Positions 9,791-18,537 of a stretch of 64,000 nucleotides of DNA are shown here, piece by piece. Made by a program: the position numbers and the translations under genes. Every line of letters starts with the position of its first letter. The first letter of the stretch is position 1. The notes under the pieces are model-generated. The model was not told the DNA's origin. It ran no database searches and worked only from the letters and a program-made list of their open reading frames with translations. The DNA is taken from positions 1,054,001-1,118,000 of the forward strand of contig NC_010602.1 in the NCBI RefSeq assembly GCF_000017685.1. Reading direction: 5' to 3'. Origin of the DNA: Leptospira biflexa serovar Patoc strain 'Patoc 1 (Paris)' (lineage in GTDB: Bacteria; Spirochaetota; Leptospiria; Leptospirales; Leptospiraceae).

Positions 9791-10555
9791 ATGAAAGATT
9801 TAGCCTTTGAGAATCAAAGTTTTTTATGGGGAAATGAGGCAGGTCCCATTCGGATCCTTTCGGAATACCTCCACCCCAAGGCAGAACTGAAAGCGCACGG
9901 GATCACGGACACCATCGTTGTCTTTGGATCAGCCAGGATTCCTTCCCCCGAAGCGAAAAAAGTCGGAGGTTATTCCCCTCTGAATGAACTGAGCCAGTAT
10001 TATGAAGAAGCAAGGGAGGTCTCACGTTTGATCAGTGAGTGGGCCGATGTTTTAAAACAAGAGATCCCCGATCGTAATTTGCATATCTGTACGGGTGGAG
10101 GGCCTGGGATCATGGAAGCGGGGAACCGCGGTGCCAAAGAAGCCGGGTCCAAATCGGTGGCTCTGAACATCGTGCTTCCGCATGAACAAAACCCAAACCC
10201 GTATGTGAACCCAGAGCTGACATTTGAGTTTCATTATTTTTTTATGCGGAAACTTTGGTTTATGAAGACCTGTCGTGGCATGATTGCCTTCCCTGGTGGG
10301 TTCGGAACCTTTGATGAGTTGTTTGAAACCTTAACTCTCGTCCAAACAGGGAAAAAAAGTCCGATCCCCATTCTCCTATATGGGAAAAAATTTTGGTCAG
10401 AGGTCATCAATTTCAAAAAATTAGCGGAGATGCGTCTCATCTCGGAAGAGGATCTCCATTTATTTGGTTATGCGGATTCACCCATCGAGGCGCTCCGATT
10501 CTTTCAGGAAAAGATTCGTTTCGAATTGACCCATTCTGAGGGTACAAAAACATAG
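9791..10555 (+). CDS. LOG-family (TIGR00730-like) Rossmann-fold nucleotide phosphoribohydrolase
   Basis: A 254-residue cytoplasmic protein with the two family signatures: a nucleotide loop CTGGGPGIMEAGNRGA at about 100-115 and the catalytic PGGFGTFDELFE at about 166-177. LOG ('lysine decarboxylase-like') proteins cleave the ribosyl bond of nucleoside 5'-monophosphates, as in cytokinin activation; many bacterial members have a housekeeping nucleotide role. The annotation 'lysine decarboxylase' should be avoided. It is longer at the N-terminus than the minimal family, as in the larger LOG subgroup. rpmB follows 18 bases downstream. Confidence 0.9.
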   Translation: MKDLAFENQSFLWGNEAGPIRILSEYLHPKAELKAHGITDTIVVFGSARIPSPEAKKVGGYSPLNELSQYYEEAREVSRLISEWADVLKQEIPDRNLHICTGGGPGIMEAGNRGAKEAGSKSVALNIVLPHEQNPNPYVNPELTFEFHYFFMRKLWFMKTCRGMIAFPGGFGTFDELFETLTLVQTGKKSPIPILLYGKKFWSEVINFKKLAEMRLISEEDLHLFGYADSPIEALRFFQEKIRFELTHSEGTKT

Positions 10556-10573
10556 CGAAACAAGGTAATAATT

Positions 10574-10864
10574 ATGGCTAGAACATGTGTAGTAACCGGA
10601 AAAGGAACAACGGCAGGGAACAACGTATCCCATTCTCATAAAAAGAACCGCCGTATCTGGAAGGTGAATGTGATCACAAAAAAAATCTTTTTGGAAGACG
10701 AGAACCGTTGGGTTCGCGTGAAGATTTCTACACGTGCTTTACGAACCCTTCGTAAAAAAGGTTTGAAAGTGGCAATCAAAGACCACGGCGGTGACATCAC
10801 TGCGATCACTCCTAAAAAATACGTAGGAATCACTCCCAAAGCACAACCAGTAGCAACTGCTTAA
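10574..10864 (+). CDS. rpmB: 50S ribosomal protein L28
   Basis: A 96-residue basic protein beginning [20 protein letters not shown], the characteristic L28 N-terminus, with the RRIWKVNV and [16 protein letters not shown] segments in order. It lacks the paired zinc cysteines apart from Cys5. It is a structural component of the large ribosomal subunit. Ribosome site AAGG precedes the ATG. It is not next to rpmG, its frequent partner; nth follows by 26 bases, so the LOG gene, rpmB and nth may be cotranscribed. Confidence 0.97.
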   Translation: MARTCVVTGKGTTAGNNVSHSHKKNRRIWKVNVITKKIFLEDENRWVRVKISTRALRTLRKKGLKVAIKDHGGDITAITPKKYVGITPKAQPVATA

Positions 10865-10890
10865 ATTTCAGATTTAAGTTTGTTTGTGGA

Positions 10891-11532
10891 TTGAAACGAT
10901 CCAAAAAAACACCAAAAATCACCGAAGTCTACCGTCTCTTGGAGGCGGAGTTCGGTGTCGTAGAAACCCCCCTTACATTTTCTATACCATACGAGCTTGC
11001 CATCGCTGTCATCCTCAGTGCACAGTGTACGGACGAACGTGTGAACCAAGTCACACCTGAACTCTTTCTTGCATTTCCTACCCTCGAGTCCTTTGCGAAA
11101 GCCCCTCTTTCTGCGATTGAAACGAAAATTTTCTCCACTGGGTTTTATAAAAACAAAGCCAAAAGCATCCAAGGGTTTGCGAGGATGGTTCTTTCTGAAT
11201 TTGGTGGGGAACTTCCAAAGACAATGGAGGAGGCGATTCGGCTCCCTGGGTTCGGGAGAAAAACCGCCAATGTGGTGCTTGCTGAAATTTATGGAGTGGT
11301 GGAAGGATTTGTGGTGGATACCCATGTGAAACGGCTCACAAAACGCCTCGGGTTTACCAAAAAAACGGATCCCATTCAAATCGAACGGGAAATGATGAAG
11401 ATCACTCCTAAGGAAATTTGCCGAAACCTATCTCTTTACCTAATATTTCTCGGTCGGAAGTATTGCCAGGCTCGCCGTACATTTTGTTCGGATTGCCCTC
11501 TTTCTTCCCTATGTCCTTCTTATTCGGAATAG
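10891..11532 (+). CDS. nth: Endonuclease III (DNA N-glycosylase/AP lyase)
   Basis: A 213-residue base-excision repair enzyme that removes oxidised pyrimidines and nicks the abasic site. It shows the helix-hairpin-helix LPGFGRKTANVV with the catalytic lysine at about 127, the catalytic aspartate in VVDTHVKR at about 144, and the [4Fe-4S] cluster cysteines in the canonical C-x6-C-x2-C-x5-C spacing at 192, 199, 202 and 208. The start is TTG with a weak GTGGA site. Its last 125 bases, including all four cluster cysteines, overlap the coding region of the convergent gene 11408-12241. Confidence 0.95.
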   Translation: MKRSKKTPKITEVYRLLEAEFGVVETPLTFSIPYELAIAVILSAQCTDERVNQVTPELFLAFPTLESFAKAPLSAIETKIFSTGFYKNKAKSIQGFARMVLSEFGGELPKTMEEAIRLPGFGRKTANVVLAEIYGVVEGFVVDTHVKRLTKRLGFTKKTDPIQIEREMMKITPKEICRNLSLYLIFLGRKYCQARRTFCSDCPLSSLCPSYSE

Positions 11533-12241
11533 GTTGTTCCAAACCTTCTTCTGTTTCTGATTCCTTTCTTTGTTTCCAAGAACGATTGCGGTCCGTGAGA
11601 TTGATGGATTCCAGTTTATAATCCATTCGAATCAAGTTTCGTTTCCTAAAAAACAAATTGAGTGTACCAAGCCTTCCATAGTCTTTTGGGCATTCAATTT
11701 GGTGCACATTGGAAAGGTAACGAAACCTTGCTTGTGGTTTTTTTTCGACGAGTAAAAAGATGGGAAGATCCGGGTGGTTTTGCCAAGGGATGAGGGGGAT
11801 TTTGGTTTCTTCATCTGGACCCACATAAACAATCCAACCATCTAATTCCTCAGTGTTTTTGGCAGTAATGAGTCCTTCTATAGAACCTAAACCTAGTTTG
11901 ACGGGCCCATGTTCCATCTCTATGGTTTTGGATAAATGGAATCCATCAAATGGAAATTCCAATGGTTTGTCTTTTTTGCCAAAAGGATACAACATGTACC
12001 CTTTTCCACGTTTTAAGTCCAAATCCATTTTCTCCCTCTCCACAAACCCAAGGAGGGCACTGAGTCCCCCGCGTCCTTCCTCATCCATTTTCGTGAATAG
12101 GTCTTTTCCGCAGTGGAAAAAGAAACGAAGGGGTCTGTCTTCCAAACTTTCGTGAGCAAAAACCATTGAAACGGAAAGAAATAATCCAATTGTCAAAATC
12201 GACAGGGAGAATCTTCCAAGAAAGGAAAGACGGATATTCAT
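11408..12241 (-). CDS. Exported protein of unknown function, overlapping nth
   Basis: A 277-residue protein with a clear signal peptide (hydrophobic SLSILTIGLFLSVSMVFA, cleavage near residue 29) and AAGG before the ATG at 12241. The mature region has no domain I know; it contains an EEL-x-GWIVYVGPDEETKIPL segment and a charged, low-complexity tail (about 215-277). That tail is what overlaps antisense to the end of nth by 125 bases, so its sequence is constrained by the nth iron-sulfur region and may be a late extension. It is divergent from the UbiA gene at 12335. Confidence 0.75.
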   Translation of the reverse strand: MNIRLSFLGRFSLSILTIGLFLSVSMVFAHESLEDRPLRFFFHCGKDLFTKMDEEGRGGLSALLGFVEREKMDLDLKRGKGYMLYPFGKKDKPLEFPFDGFHLSKTIEMEHGPVKLGLGSIEGLITAKNTEELDGWIVYVGPDEETKIPLIPWQNHPDLPIFLLVEKKPQARFRYLSNVHQIECPKDYGRLGTLNLFFRKRNLIRMDYKLESINLTDRNRSWKQRKESETEEGLEQPIPNKKDIGKKEGNPNKMYGEPGNTSDREILGKEIGFGKFP

Positions 12242-12334
12242 ATTTTGTGACCTTGGTTCTAAGAACGGAAGAATTCGAAACAGAATGAACCAAAAAACCT
12301 ACGGCCTGTCTAAACTAAGGGCAGAAAGGATGCC

Positions 12335-13246
12335 ATGAACTTCTTCAAAAATCTTTTTCTCTACGCTAAAATGGTTAAATTTTCCCATACACTCTTTGCT
12401 CTGCCCTTTGCTGGGATTAGTTTTGTTCTCGCATACTTAGAGTCTAGTCTGGATACGGGTGACCTGCTTCGGATTGGTGCACTTATCCTTGTTTGTATGG
12501 TGAGTGCTCGGAGTGCCGCGATGGGGTTTAACCGCTACGTAGACTCTGAAATTGATGAAAAAAACCCACGCACCCAAAATCGTGAAATTCCTGCAGGGAA
12601 AATTTCAAAACTATCGGCCCTTCTTTTCATTGGGTTATCGTCCTTTATCTTTATCTTTGCTAGTTTCTTTGTAAACAAACTGGCGTTTTTACTTTCTTTC
12701 CCTGCTCTTTTCATCCTTTTTTTGTATTCGCTGACCAAACGATTCACTTTGTTTTGTCACTTGGTTTTGGGTTTTGCCATCTCCCTTGCCCCACTTGGTG
12801 CTTGGATTGCCATTACTGAAACCATTAGCCTAGTTCCCATTTTATTTTCTTTGGGACTATTGTTTCATATTGCCGCCTTTGACGTGTTATATGCGATCCA
12901 AGACATGGACTTTGATGCCAAAGAAAACCTCCACAGCATTCCCGCAAAACTCGGAGAAACCAAATCACGAATCATTGCCGTGGTGTTACACAGTTTGTCT
13001 TTTGTGTTTTTTATCTTTGCTGGGATCAGTGCCGAACTTGGGTTTATGTATTTTCTCATCCTTTCTGTGATTGGAATTTTGGTTATGTATGAACACAAAA
13101 TTTCTTACCAATACAAATCAAAAGACCTACCTCTCATTTTTTACCAAATCAATTCCTGGATCAGTGTGGTTTTATTTTTAGCCATTCTCTTTGACAAATG
13201 GAATGAGTTTTTACTTAAAATTTCTTCAGGGATCAGTTTTCGATGA
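12335..13246 (+). CDS. UbiA-family prenyltransferase (MqnP/UbiA-like, quinone biosynthesis)
   Basis: A 303-residue integral membrane protein with about eight helices. The first prenyl-diphosphate site reads [19 protein letters not shown] (about 67-85), the second [12 protein letters not shown] (about 187-198), both Asp-rich as in UbiA enzymes. The N-terminal [12 protein letters not shown] and [11 protein letters not shown] patterns fit the 'UbiA-other' subgroup that prenylates the aromatic head group in menaquinone synthesis by the futalosine route (MqnP), rather than E. coli UbiA. It overlaps ubiX by four bases (ATGA), a pairing common in that pathway. The exact acceptor is inferred, not shown. 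Confidence 0.88.
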   Translation: MNFFKNLFLYAKMVKFSHTLFALPFAGISFVLAYLESSLDTGDLLRIGALILVCMVSARSAAMGFNRYVDSEIDEKNPRTQNREIPAGKISKLSALLFIGLSSFIFIFASFFVNKLAFLLSFPALFILFLYSLTKRFTLFCHLVLGFAISLAPLGAWIAITETISLVPILFSLGLLFHIAAFDVLYAIQDMDFDAKENLHSIPAKLGETKSRIIAVVLHSLSFVFFIFAGISAELGFMYFLILSVIGILVMYEHKISYQYKSKDLPLIFYQINSWISVVLFLAILFDKWNEFLLKISSGISFR

Positions 13247-13839
13247 AACTCGTTGTGGGTCTTGCTGGGGCGAGTGGAAGCATTTATGCCGCAAGATTTT
13301 TAAAGGCTTTGTTTTCGATCGAAGGTGAAACCTATATCACAGCAAGTCCTGCCTCACTTCGCATTTTTTCAGAAGAGTATGAAACCAGTGTCAAAACTAC
13401 TGAAGACATTTTATTGTTTGTGGAAGAGAAGTGGAAGGTAAAACCCAAACACAAATTCCATGTGCGCAATTTTTTGGATATTGGATCAGACATTGCCAGT
13501 GGTTCCAATGTTTGGGATGCCATGGTTGTGATTCCTTGTAGCATGAAAACTGTGGCTTCGATGTCAGCAGGTCTTACGGAAAATTTAATTGAACGTGCGG
13601 CCGATGTGACACTCAAAGAAAGAAGGCGCCTCATTGTTGTGCCAAGAGAAACTCCCTATAACCGCATCCACCTCCGCAATATGTTGGCTTTGGATGAAGC
13701 GGGTGCCATCCTCCTACCTGCATCTCCTGGGTTTTACCAAATGCCAAAAACATTGGATGATCTGGGTGATTTCATTGCAGGGAGGATTCTGAATTTACTT
13801 GGCCATTCGCAAACCCTCTTCCCTAAGTGGGAGGGGTAA
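13243..13839 (+). CDS. ubiX: UbiX-family flavin prenyltransferase
   Basis: A 198-residue flavoprotein that makes prenylated FMN, the cofactor of UbiD-type decarboxylases. It begins [18 protein letters not shown] (the FMN/dimethylallyl-phosphate site), has the conserved [20 protein letters not shown] block at about 88-107, and the basic substrate site [20 protein letters not shown] at about 127-146. Start ATG overlaps the UbiA stop by four bases. Both gene products probably act in one quinone pathway; no ubiD homologue is in the window. Its 3' end overlaps the convergent thioesterase by 17 bases. Confidence 0.95.
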   Translation: MKLVVGLAGASGSIYAARFLKALFSIEGETYITASPASLRIFSEEYETSVKTTEDILLFVEEKWKVKPKHKFHVRNFLDIGSDIASGSNVWDAMVVIPCSMKTVASMSAGLTENLIERAADVTLKERRRLIVVPRETPYNRIHLRNMLALDEAGAILLPASPGFYQMPKTLDDLGDFIAGRILNLLGHSQTLFPKWEG

Positions 13840-14236
13840 AGTTACGGAAATAGGCTGTGGGTTTTCCATTCTCACCTAAACACACGTAGGTGATGTCACT
13901 TTCAATCACGGCAGACATCTTTCCCGTTTGGGGGTGGTTTGTGATGGCAAGGGTTCGTGAGGTGATGGAAGATTTTCCGTATTTTACGATTTTTCCATAG
14001 ATTTGGATGATGTCACCCGCCCGAGCCGGCGAGCGAAACACCACATTGTCCATACTCATGGTCACAATGTTTGTGTACCGGATTTTGTTCATGACATACA
14101 TTGCCATTCCCTCATCAATCCAGGAGAGCATTTTCCCCCCAAAAAGATTGTTGTGGTAGTTTAAATCGTCTGGTTGGACCAAGTGTTGGGTGACAAGTTC
14201 CATATCCCGGAGTTTGTTCTGAATTGTCTCGACCAT
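13823..14236 (-). CDS. Hotdog-fold acyl-CoA thioesterase (YciA/BACH-like)
   Basis: A 137-residue cytoplasmic protein with the single-domain hotdog signature: [20 protein letters not shown] (the Asn-Asp/His active region) and IDEGMAMYV in helix 1, followed by the strands [13 protein letters not shown]. Such enzymes hydrolyse acyl-CoA. The ATG at 14236 starts [10 protein letters not shown]; a longer reading to 14320 would extend into the pyrB promoter region and adds an unlikely N-terminus. It is convergent with ubiX and divergent from pyrB. Chain-length preference cannot be read from the sequence. Confidence 0.9.
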   Translation of the reverse strand: MVETIQNKLRDMELVTQHLVQPDDLNYHNNLFGGKMLSWIDEGMAMYVMNKIRYTNIVTMSMDNVVFRSPARAGDIIQIYGKIVKYGKSSITSRTLAITNHPQTGKMSAVIESDITYVCLGENGKPTAYFRNFTPPT

Positions 14237-14302
14237 AAATACCAAAAAATATGTTTTCGATTTATTCGATACCAAAAACCCTAGAGAAAAGATTTCCGCC
14301 TT

Positions 14303-15235
14303 ATGTACGCATACTCCCATAAAAACATCTTAGACACCTTACAATTTTCCAAAGACGACCTCAATTACCTCATAACAAAAACAAACCGAATGAATGCCTT
14401 GCATGAATCGGGAAAGGCCTTTGGAATCCTTCATGGAAAACTCCTGGCTTCCCTCTTTTTTGAAGCCAGCACCCGCACTCGGATGAGTTTTGAAGCCGCC
14501 ATGGAAAGGCTTGGGGGTAGGCTTATCTCCACGGTCGGTTTCCAGTTTTCTTCCATCTCCAAAGGGGAAACTTTGTATGATACGATGAAAATGATCGAAG
14601 CCTATTGCGACATTGCCGTCATCCGCCACCCAGTGGAAGGTTCGTCTCGGATTGCAGCAGGGGCAGTGAACATCCCCGTGATCAATGCAGGTGACGGAGC
14701 AGGCCAACACCCCACACAAGCTCTCCTCGATTTGTATACGATTGTTTCTGAAAAAGGAAAGATCGATGGACTGAACATTGCCTTTATTGGGGATCTGAAG
14801 TATGGGCGAACCATTCATTCTCTCATCAATCTCCTCAGACATTACCCAGTGCATTTGTATCTCATTAGTCCCGAAGAGCTAAGACTCCCCGAAAAGTACA
14901 AAAAGAACTTAGAAGGATTTCCAATGACATGGGAGGAAACCACTGACATCAAAGCAATTTGGGATGCGGATGTTGCCTATGTCACAAGGATCCAAGAAGA
15001 AAGGTTCCCTGACCACAGGGAGTATGAAAAACTAAAAGATATTTATAAGGTGAATAAGGAACTGGTCCTTGCTTCCAAAAAAGACACAACCATCCTCCAC
15101 CCACTGCCACGCGTGAACGAACTATCCACTGATGTGGATGATTTGCCTAATGCAGCTTACTTTCGTCAGGCGAAGTATGGCGTTGTGGTGCGAATGGCAT
15201 TACTTTGTCTGAGCCTTGGAGTGAATTTTGACTAA
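14303..15235 (+). CDS. pyrB: Aspartate carbamoyltransferase catalytic chain
   Basis: A 310-residue enzyme of pyrimidine synthesis that joins carbamoyl phosphate to aspartate. The carbamoyl-phosphate loop [12 protein letters not shown] is at about 53-64, the [11 protein letters not shown] motif at about 137, and the HPLPRVNEL aspartate-domain loop at about 265, as in PyrB. No regulatory chain PyrI is next to it. Its last eight bases overlap the TTG start of the DUF2203 gene, and dapL follows, so pyrB-DUF2203-dapL forms one overlapping cluster. Confidence 0.96.
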   Translation: MYAYSHKNILDTLQFSKDDLNYLITKTNRMNALHESGKAFGILHGKLLASLFFEASTRTRMSFEAAMERLGGRLISTVGFQFSSISKGETLYDTMKMIEAYCDIAVIRHPVEGSSRIAAGAVNIPVINAGDGAGQHPTQALLDLYTIVSEKGKIDGLNIAFIGDLKYGRTIHSLINLLRHYPVHLYLISPEELRLPEKYKKNLEGFPMTWEETTDIKAIWDADVAYVTRIQEERFPDHREYEKLKDIYKVNKELVLASKKDTTILHPLPRVNELSTDVDDLPNAAYFRQAKYGVVVRMALLCLSLGVNFD

Positions 15236-15596
15236 AAAAATTTGGACTTTGGAAGAAGCAAGAGAAGTCCTTCCACTCGTGCGAGACATTACCAAGGAAT
15301 ATTATCTGAAAGCCAGTGTGCTTGCAGATGATGTTCGTAATAAAATGCTCCCCGAAAACATACTCGAATCCAAAGAAGAAGAAATTGGGGATGTGATCAA
15401 ACATTGGACAAATGAAATTCTAAATCTTAAAATTGATGTCAAAGGTTTGTGGCTTGTAGACTTTGATCATGGCAATGGTTTTTACTGTTGGACATGGGGC
15501 GAAGAAGATGTGTTATACGAACACGGGTATCATGAAGGATTTAGATCGAGAAAACTCATAGAGGAAACAAAAGAAGAAAATGACTCAGATAAATGA
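15228..15596 (+). CDS. DUF2203 family protein
   Basis: A 122-residue soluble protein. It starts with the family pattern [15 protein letters not shown], and ends with [20 protein letters not shown] and a GY-H-EGFRSR tail, the conserved C-terminal half of DUF2203. Function is unknown. TTG start with GGAG six bases upstream, overlapping pyrB by eight bases; dapL overlaps its end by 17 bases. The overlaps imply coupled translation but do not explain the role. Confidence 0.85.
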
Positions 15597-16806
15597 AAAC
15601 TATTTAAAATTAAAAGCGGGATACCTATTCCCTGAAATCGGAAGAAGGGTAAAAGCGTATTCCGATGCCAACCAAAATGCTAAGATCATCCGACTTGGAA
15701 TCGGGGACGTGACCCTTCCACTCGCACCTACGATTGTGAATGCAATGGTGGATGCGGCCAAAGAAATGGGAAGTGCTGGTGGTTTCCATGGGTATGGACC
15801 TGAACAAGGTTATAGTTTTCTCATCCAAAAGATCATCGCTCACGATTACACAGCACGTGGCGTTCAAATTGCAGAAGACGAAGTGTTCGTTTCCGATGGT
15901 TCCAAATGTGACTGTGGGAATATCCAGGAAATCTTTTCTCTTGATAGTAAAATTGCCGTTGTGGATCCAGTCTACCCAGTGTATGTCGATACGAACGTGA
16001 TGGCAGGAAGAACTGGAGAAGTGGGGCCTGACGGGCGTTATGCAAATATCGTTTACATGCCTGCAACGGAAGAAAACAATTTTGAACCGGATTTCCCAAA
16101 AGAAAAAGCAGACATCATTTACCTTTGTTACCCCAATAACCCAACAGGGATGGTGGCAACGAAAGCGCGTCTGACAGAATGGGTGAACTATGCCAAAAAA
16201 ATGGGAAGTATCATCCTTTATGATTCGGCCTACGAATCCTTTATCCAAGACCCTGAAATTCCAAAATCCATTTATGAAATCCCAGGTGCCAAAGAAGTCG
16301 CAATGGAATTTCGTTCCTTTTCCAAAACGGCAGGGTTTACAGGAACACGATGTGCCTACCTAGTGATCCCAAAAGATCTCAAAGGAAAAACCAAATCGGG
16401 AGAAGAGGTGAGTTTTAATTCTCTCTGGAACCGCCGTCACACAACGAAGTTCAATGGAGTCTCCTACATCACACAAAAAGGAGCGGAGGCTGTTTTTTCA
16501 GCCCAAGGCCAAGTGGAGATCAAAGAACAAATTTCCTATTATATGGAAAATGCCAAACTCATCCGCGAAGGGTTGGTCAAGGCAGGTTACACTGTCTTTG
16601 GGGGAACAAACGCTCCATACATTTGGCTAAAAACCCCCCGAGGTTTGAAATCCTGGGAATTTTTTGATGAATTGTTGGGAACCGCACAAGTGGTCGGTAC
16701 CCCTGGATCTGGTTTTGGACCGGCGGGAGAAGGGTATTTCCGGCTTTCTGCCTTCGGAAAACGGGAAGATGTCATTTCTGCCATCGAACGCATCCAAAAA
16801 ATGTAA
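15580..16806 (+). CDS. dapL: LL-diaminopimelate aminotransferase
   Basis: A 408-residue fold-type I PLP aminotransferase that converts tetrahydrodipicolinate directly to LL-diaminopimelate, bypassing the DapD/C/E steps of lysine and murein synthesis. Diagnostic segments are the N-terminal [21 protein letters not shown] at about 107, [17 protein letters not shown] at about 128, CYPNNPTGM at about 183, and the PLP lysine in [17 protein letters not shown] at about 250. Full length for the DapL family. This route is established in Leptospira and is one of the reasons for assigning the window to that genus. Confidence 0.95.
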
Positions 16807-16858
16807 AATTTAGTCCTGGTTTTTTCCATAGCTCCGATATATAAAACAAGGTAGAGCT

Positions 16859-17852
16859 ATGGGAAAATGGAAATTCATCCTCTTTTTTGCAATGGTTGTG
16901 GGTCATATCTCACACATCAACGCAGTGTCTCCAGAACAAACGAATCTGGGGGATTTTAATCTTTGAAAACAAAGAAAACTTAAATTTTATCAATGTGGCC
17001 CTCAGCAATTTGGCTCCTTCACAAGAAGAAGCACAAACCACTGCACAGCCAGGAGCCGAAACTCCTCCCCAAGATCCTTCCAAAAAGAACTTGGATTTTG
17101 ATTATTTCAAACTCCTAAAAGCTGCAAACCAATCAGACTTTAGTGGGAACATGTGGTACTTACAAAGTAACTATGTGTATGGGTTCCGCCAACTCAGACA
17201 AGCCCAAGGAGAACTCAAAAACATCTTTGAAATCGTATTACAAAAATACATTGAAGATGCAAGAGCTCTCCTCGAAGCAGCGGCTCCTACCATCATTAGG
17301 TCGAATGATAGCAACGCAAAAGCATTGTTACGTTTAGGTTTTCGTGACCTTCGATCTTCGGAAGACCTTTATACAACCGGTCTCAATTCCAGCCCTCACC
17401 AATACCGTTATAAACTCACGCTCTACAAAGAAGGGATTTTAACACTCCGCCGTGCAAAACGTTTTGCCATCCTTGCGATGATTTATAGCAAAACACCAGA
17501 CGAGGACAAACCGGAATATCAATACAGATCCAATGAAGATTTAAAAGAAGCTCGTAACGAAGAAAAACAACGTAACTACGAGAAGGTGAGAGACACACTC
17601 ATTAACTTCATTGAAAACAAACGGATGGAAAGGACGGTTGTGCCTCCAGGGAACCCGGATGCCAAACCACTTGATTTACTTGAACAACATGATGATAATT
17701 ATGGATTCATCACTTCTAAAAAGTTAGATCTACTACTTGAAGCCAATGCACAAATCAAAGAGACGGAAGGGGCAAGACGTGAGTCAGTTCCACCAACTCC
17801 AAAATTTGATGAAAATGGAAAAGCCATCTATCCAGAAGAAAAGAAAAAATAA
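16859..17852 (+). CDS. Exported protein of unknown function, split by an apparent frameshift
   Basis: ATG at 16859 has AAGG seven bases upstream and opens a signal peptide (MGKWKFILFFAMVVGHISHI, then NAVSPEQTN), but this frame stops at 16964-16966. The remaining 300 or so codons lie in another frame (open from 16887 to 17852) and begin at a non-signal-like ATG with no ribosome site. Removing one G from the run of five at 16948-16952 joins them smoothly as QTNLGILIFENKENLNF. The main part is helical, with an Ala/Pro/Gln-rich linker (about 60-85) and no known domain. It could be a sequencing error, a slippery or variable site, or a recent pseudogene. It is followed after one base by a second exported protein. 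Confidence 0.7.
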
Positions 17853-17853
17853 G

Positions 17854-18489
17854 ATGAAATACCTGGCAGCTGTGATCGTTCTATGTTTCTCTCTAGGAAT
17901 TGTCGCCAAAAGCACAATGTCTTACAGGGAACGTAAAAAACAATTGGATGGAAAGATCACACTTGTCCTCGACATCAAAGAACAGCTGAAACTGGAACCT
18001 GAAGTTGGTAAAACTTCGATTGAGGTGATGCGTGACCAGGTCGAAGAAACCTACCGTGTCGGAAAACGTGCTGAGATTGAAAAAGTATTAACACTCGCCG
18101 AAGGCGAAATCCTTGTCACCCAAAGAAAACTCTGTATTCCCATGGAAGAACATGCAAGTGGACTCTACCAAAAAGCCATGGGGATATGGATCCAAATGGA
18201 ATCGGAAGAACGATCCGGAACCAAACTCGAGTGGGATACAAAAGAAAAAATCCAACGTTACTTAGTGATGGCAAAAAGCGAAAAAGACCATGCAAAAGAA
18301 TATTATTTGTCCGGGAATTACCAACTGTCCTTGCATACATACAAACGTTCGCTAGTTTACAGCCTTCTGTCCTTACGTTCACAAAAATCGGAAATCCCGG
18401 AAATGTACCAAACTGCCGATGCGGTTTGGGTACAACCCATTTGGATGGGACTCCACAAACAAAAGCAAAACTCCATCCAAGAAAACTAA
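17854..18489 (+). CDS. Exported helical protein of unknown function
   Basis: A 211-residue protein with signal peptide MKYLAAVIVLCFSLGIVAKS. The mature part is almost entirely helical and charged, with a YYLSGNYQLSLHTYKRSL segment at about 150-167 that looks TPR-like. ATG at 17854 follows the preceding stop by one base; a longer in-frame reading to 17737 lies inside the neighbour and would bury the signal peptide. The two genes are clearly cotranscribed and probably make partner envelope proteins. I cannot assign a function. Confidence 0.8.
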   Translation: MKYLAAVIVLCFSLGIVAKSTMSYRERKKQLDGKITLVLDIKEQLKLEPEVGKTSIEVMRDQVEETYRVGKRAEIEKVLTLAEGEILVTQRKLCIPMEEHASGLYQKAMGIWIQMESEERSGTKLEWDTKEKIQRYLVMAKSEKDHAKEYYLSGNYQLSLHTYKRSLVYSLLSLRSQKSEIPEMYQTADAVWVQPIWMGLHKQKQNSIQEN

Positions 18490-18537
18490 AAATTTTTTCA
18501 TTTTCATTCACACCAAATTTCAAAAAATGACTGCTTA

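Noticed and set aside
9791..10555. Naming the LOG-family gene as lysine decarboxylase
   Set aside because: PGGxGTxxE with GGGxGxM is the LOG phosphoribohydrolase signature; no PLP-binding decarboxylase features are present.
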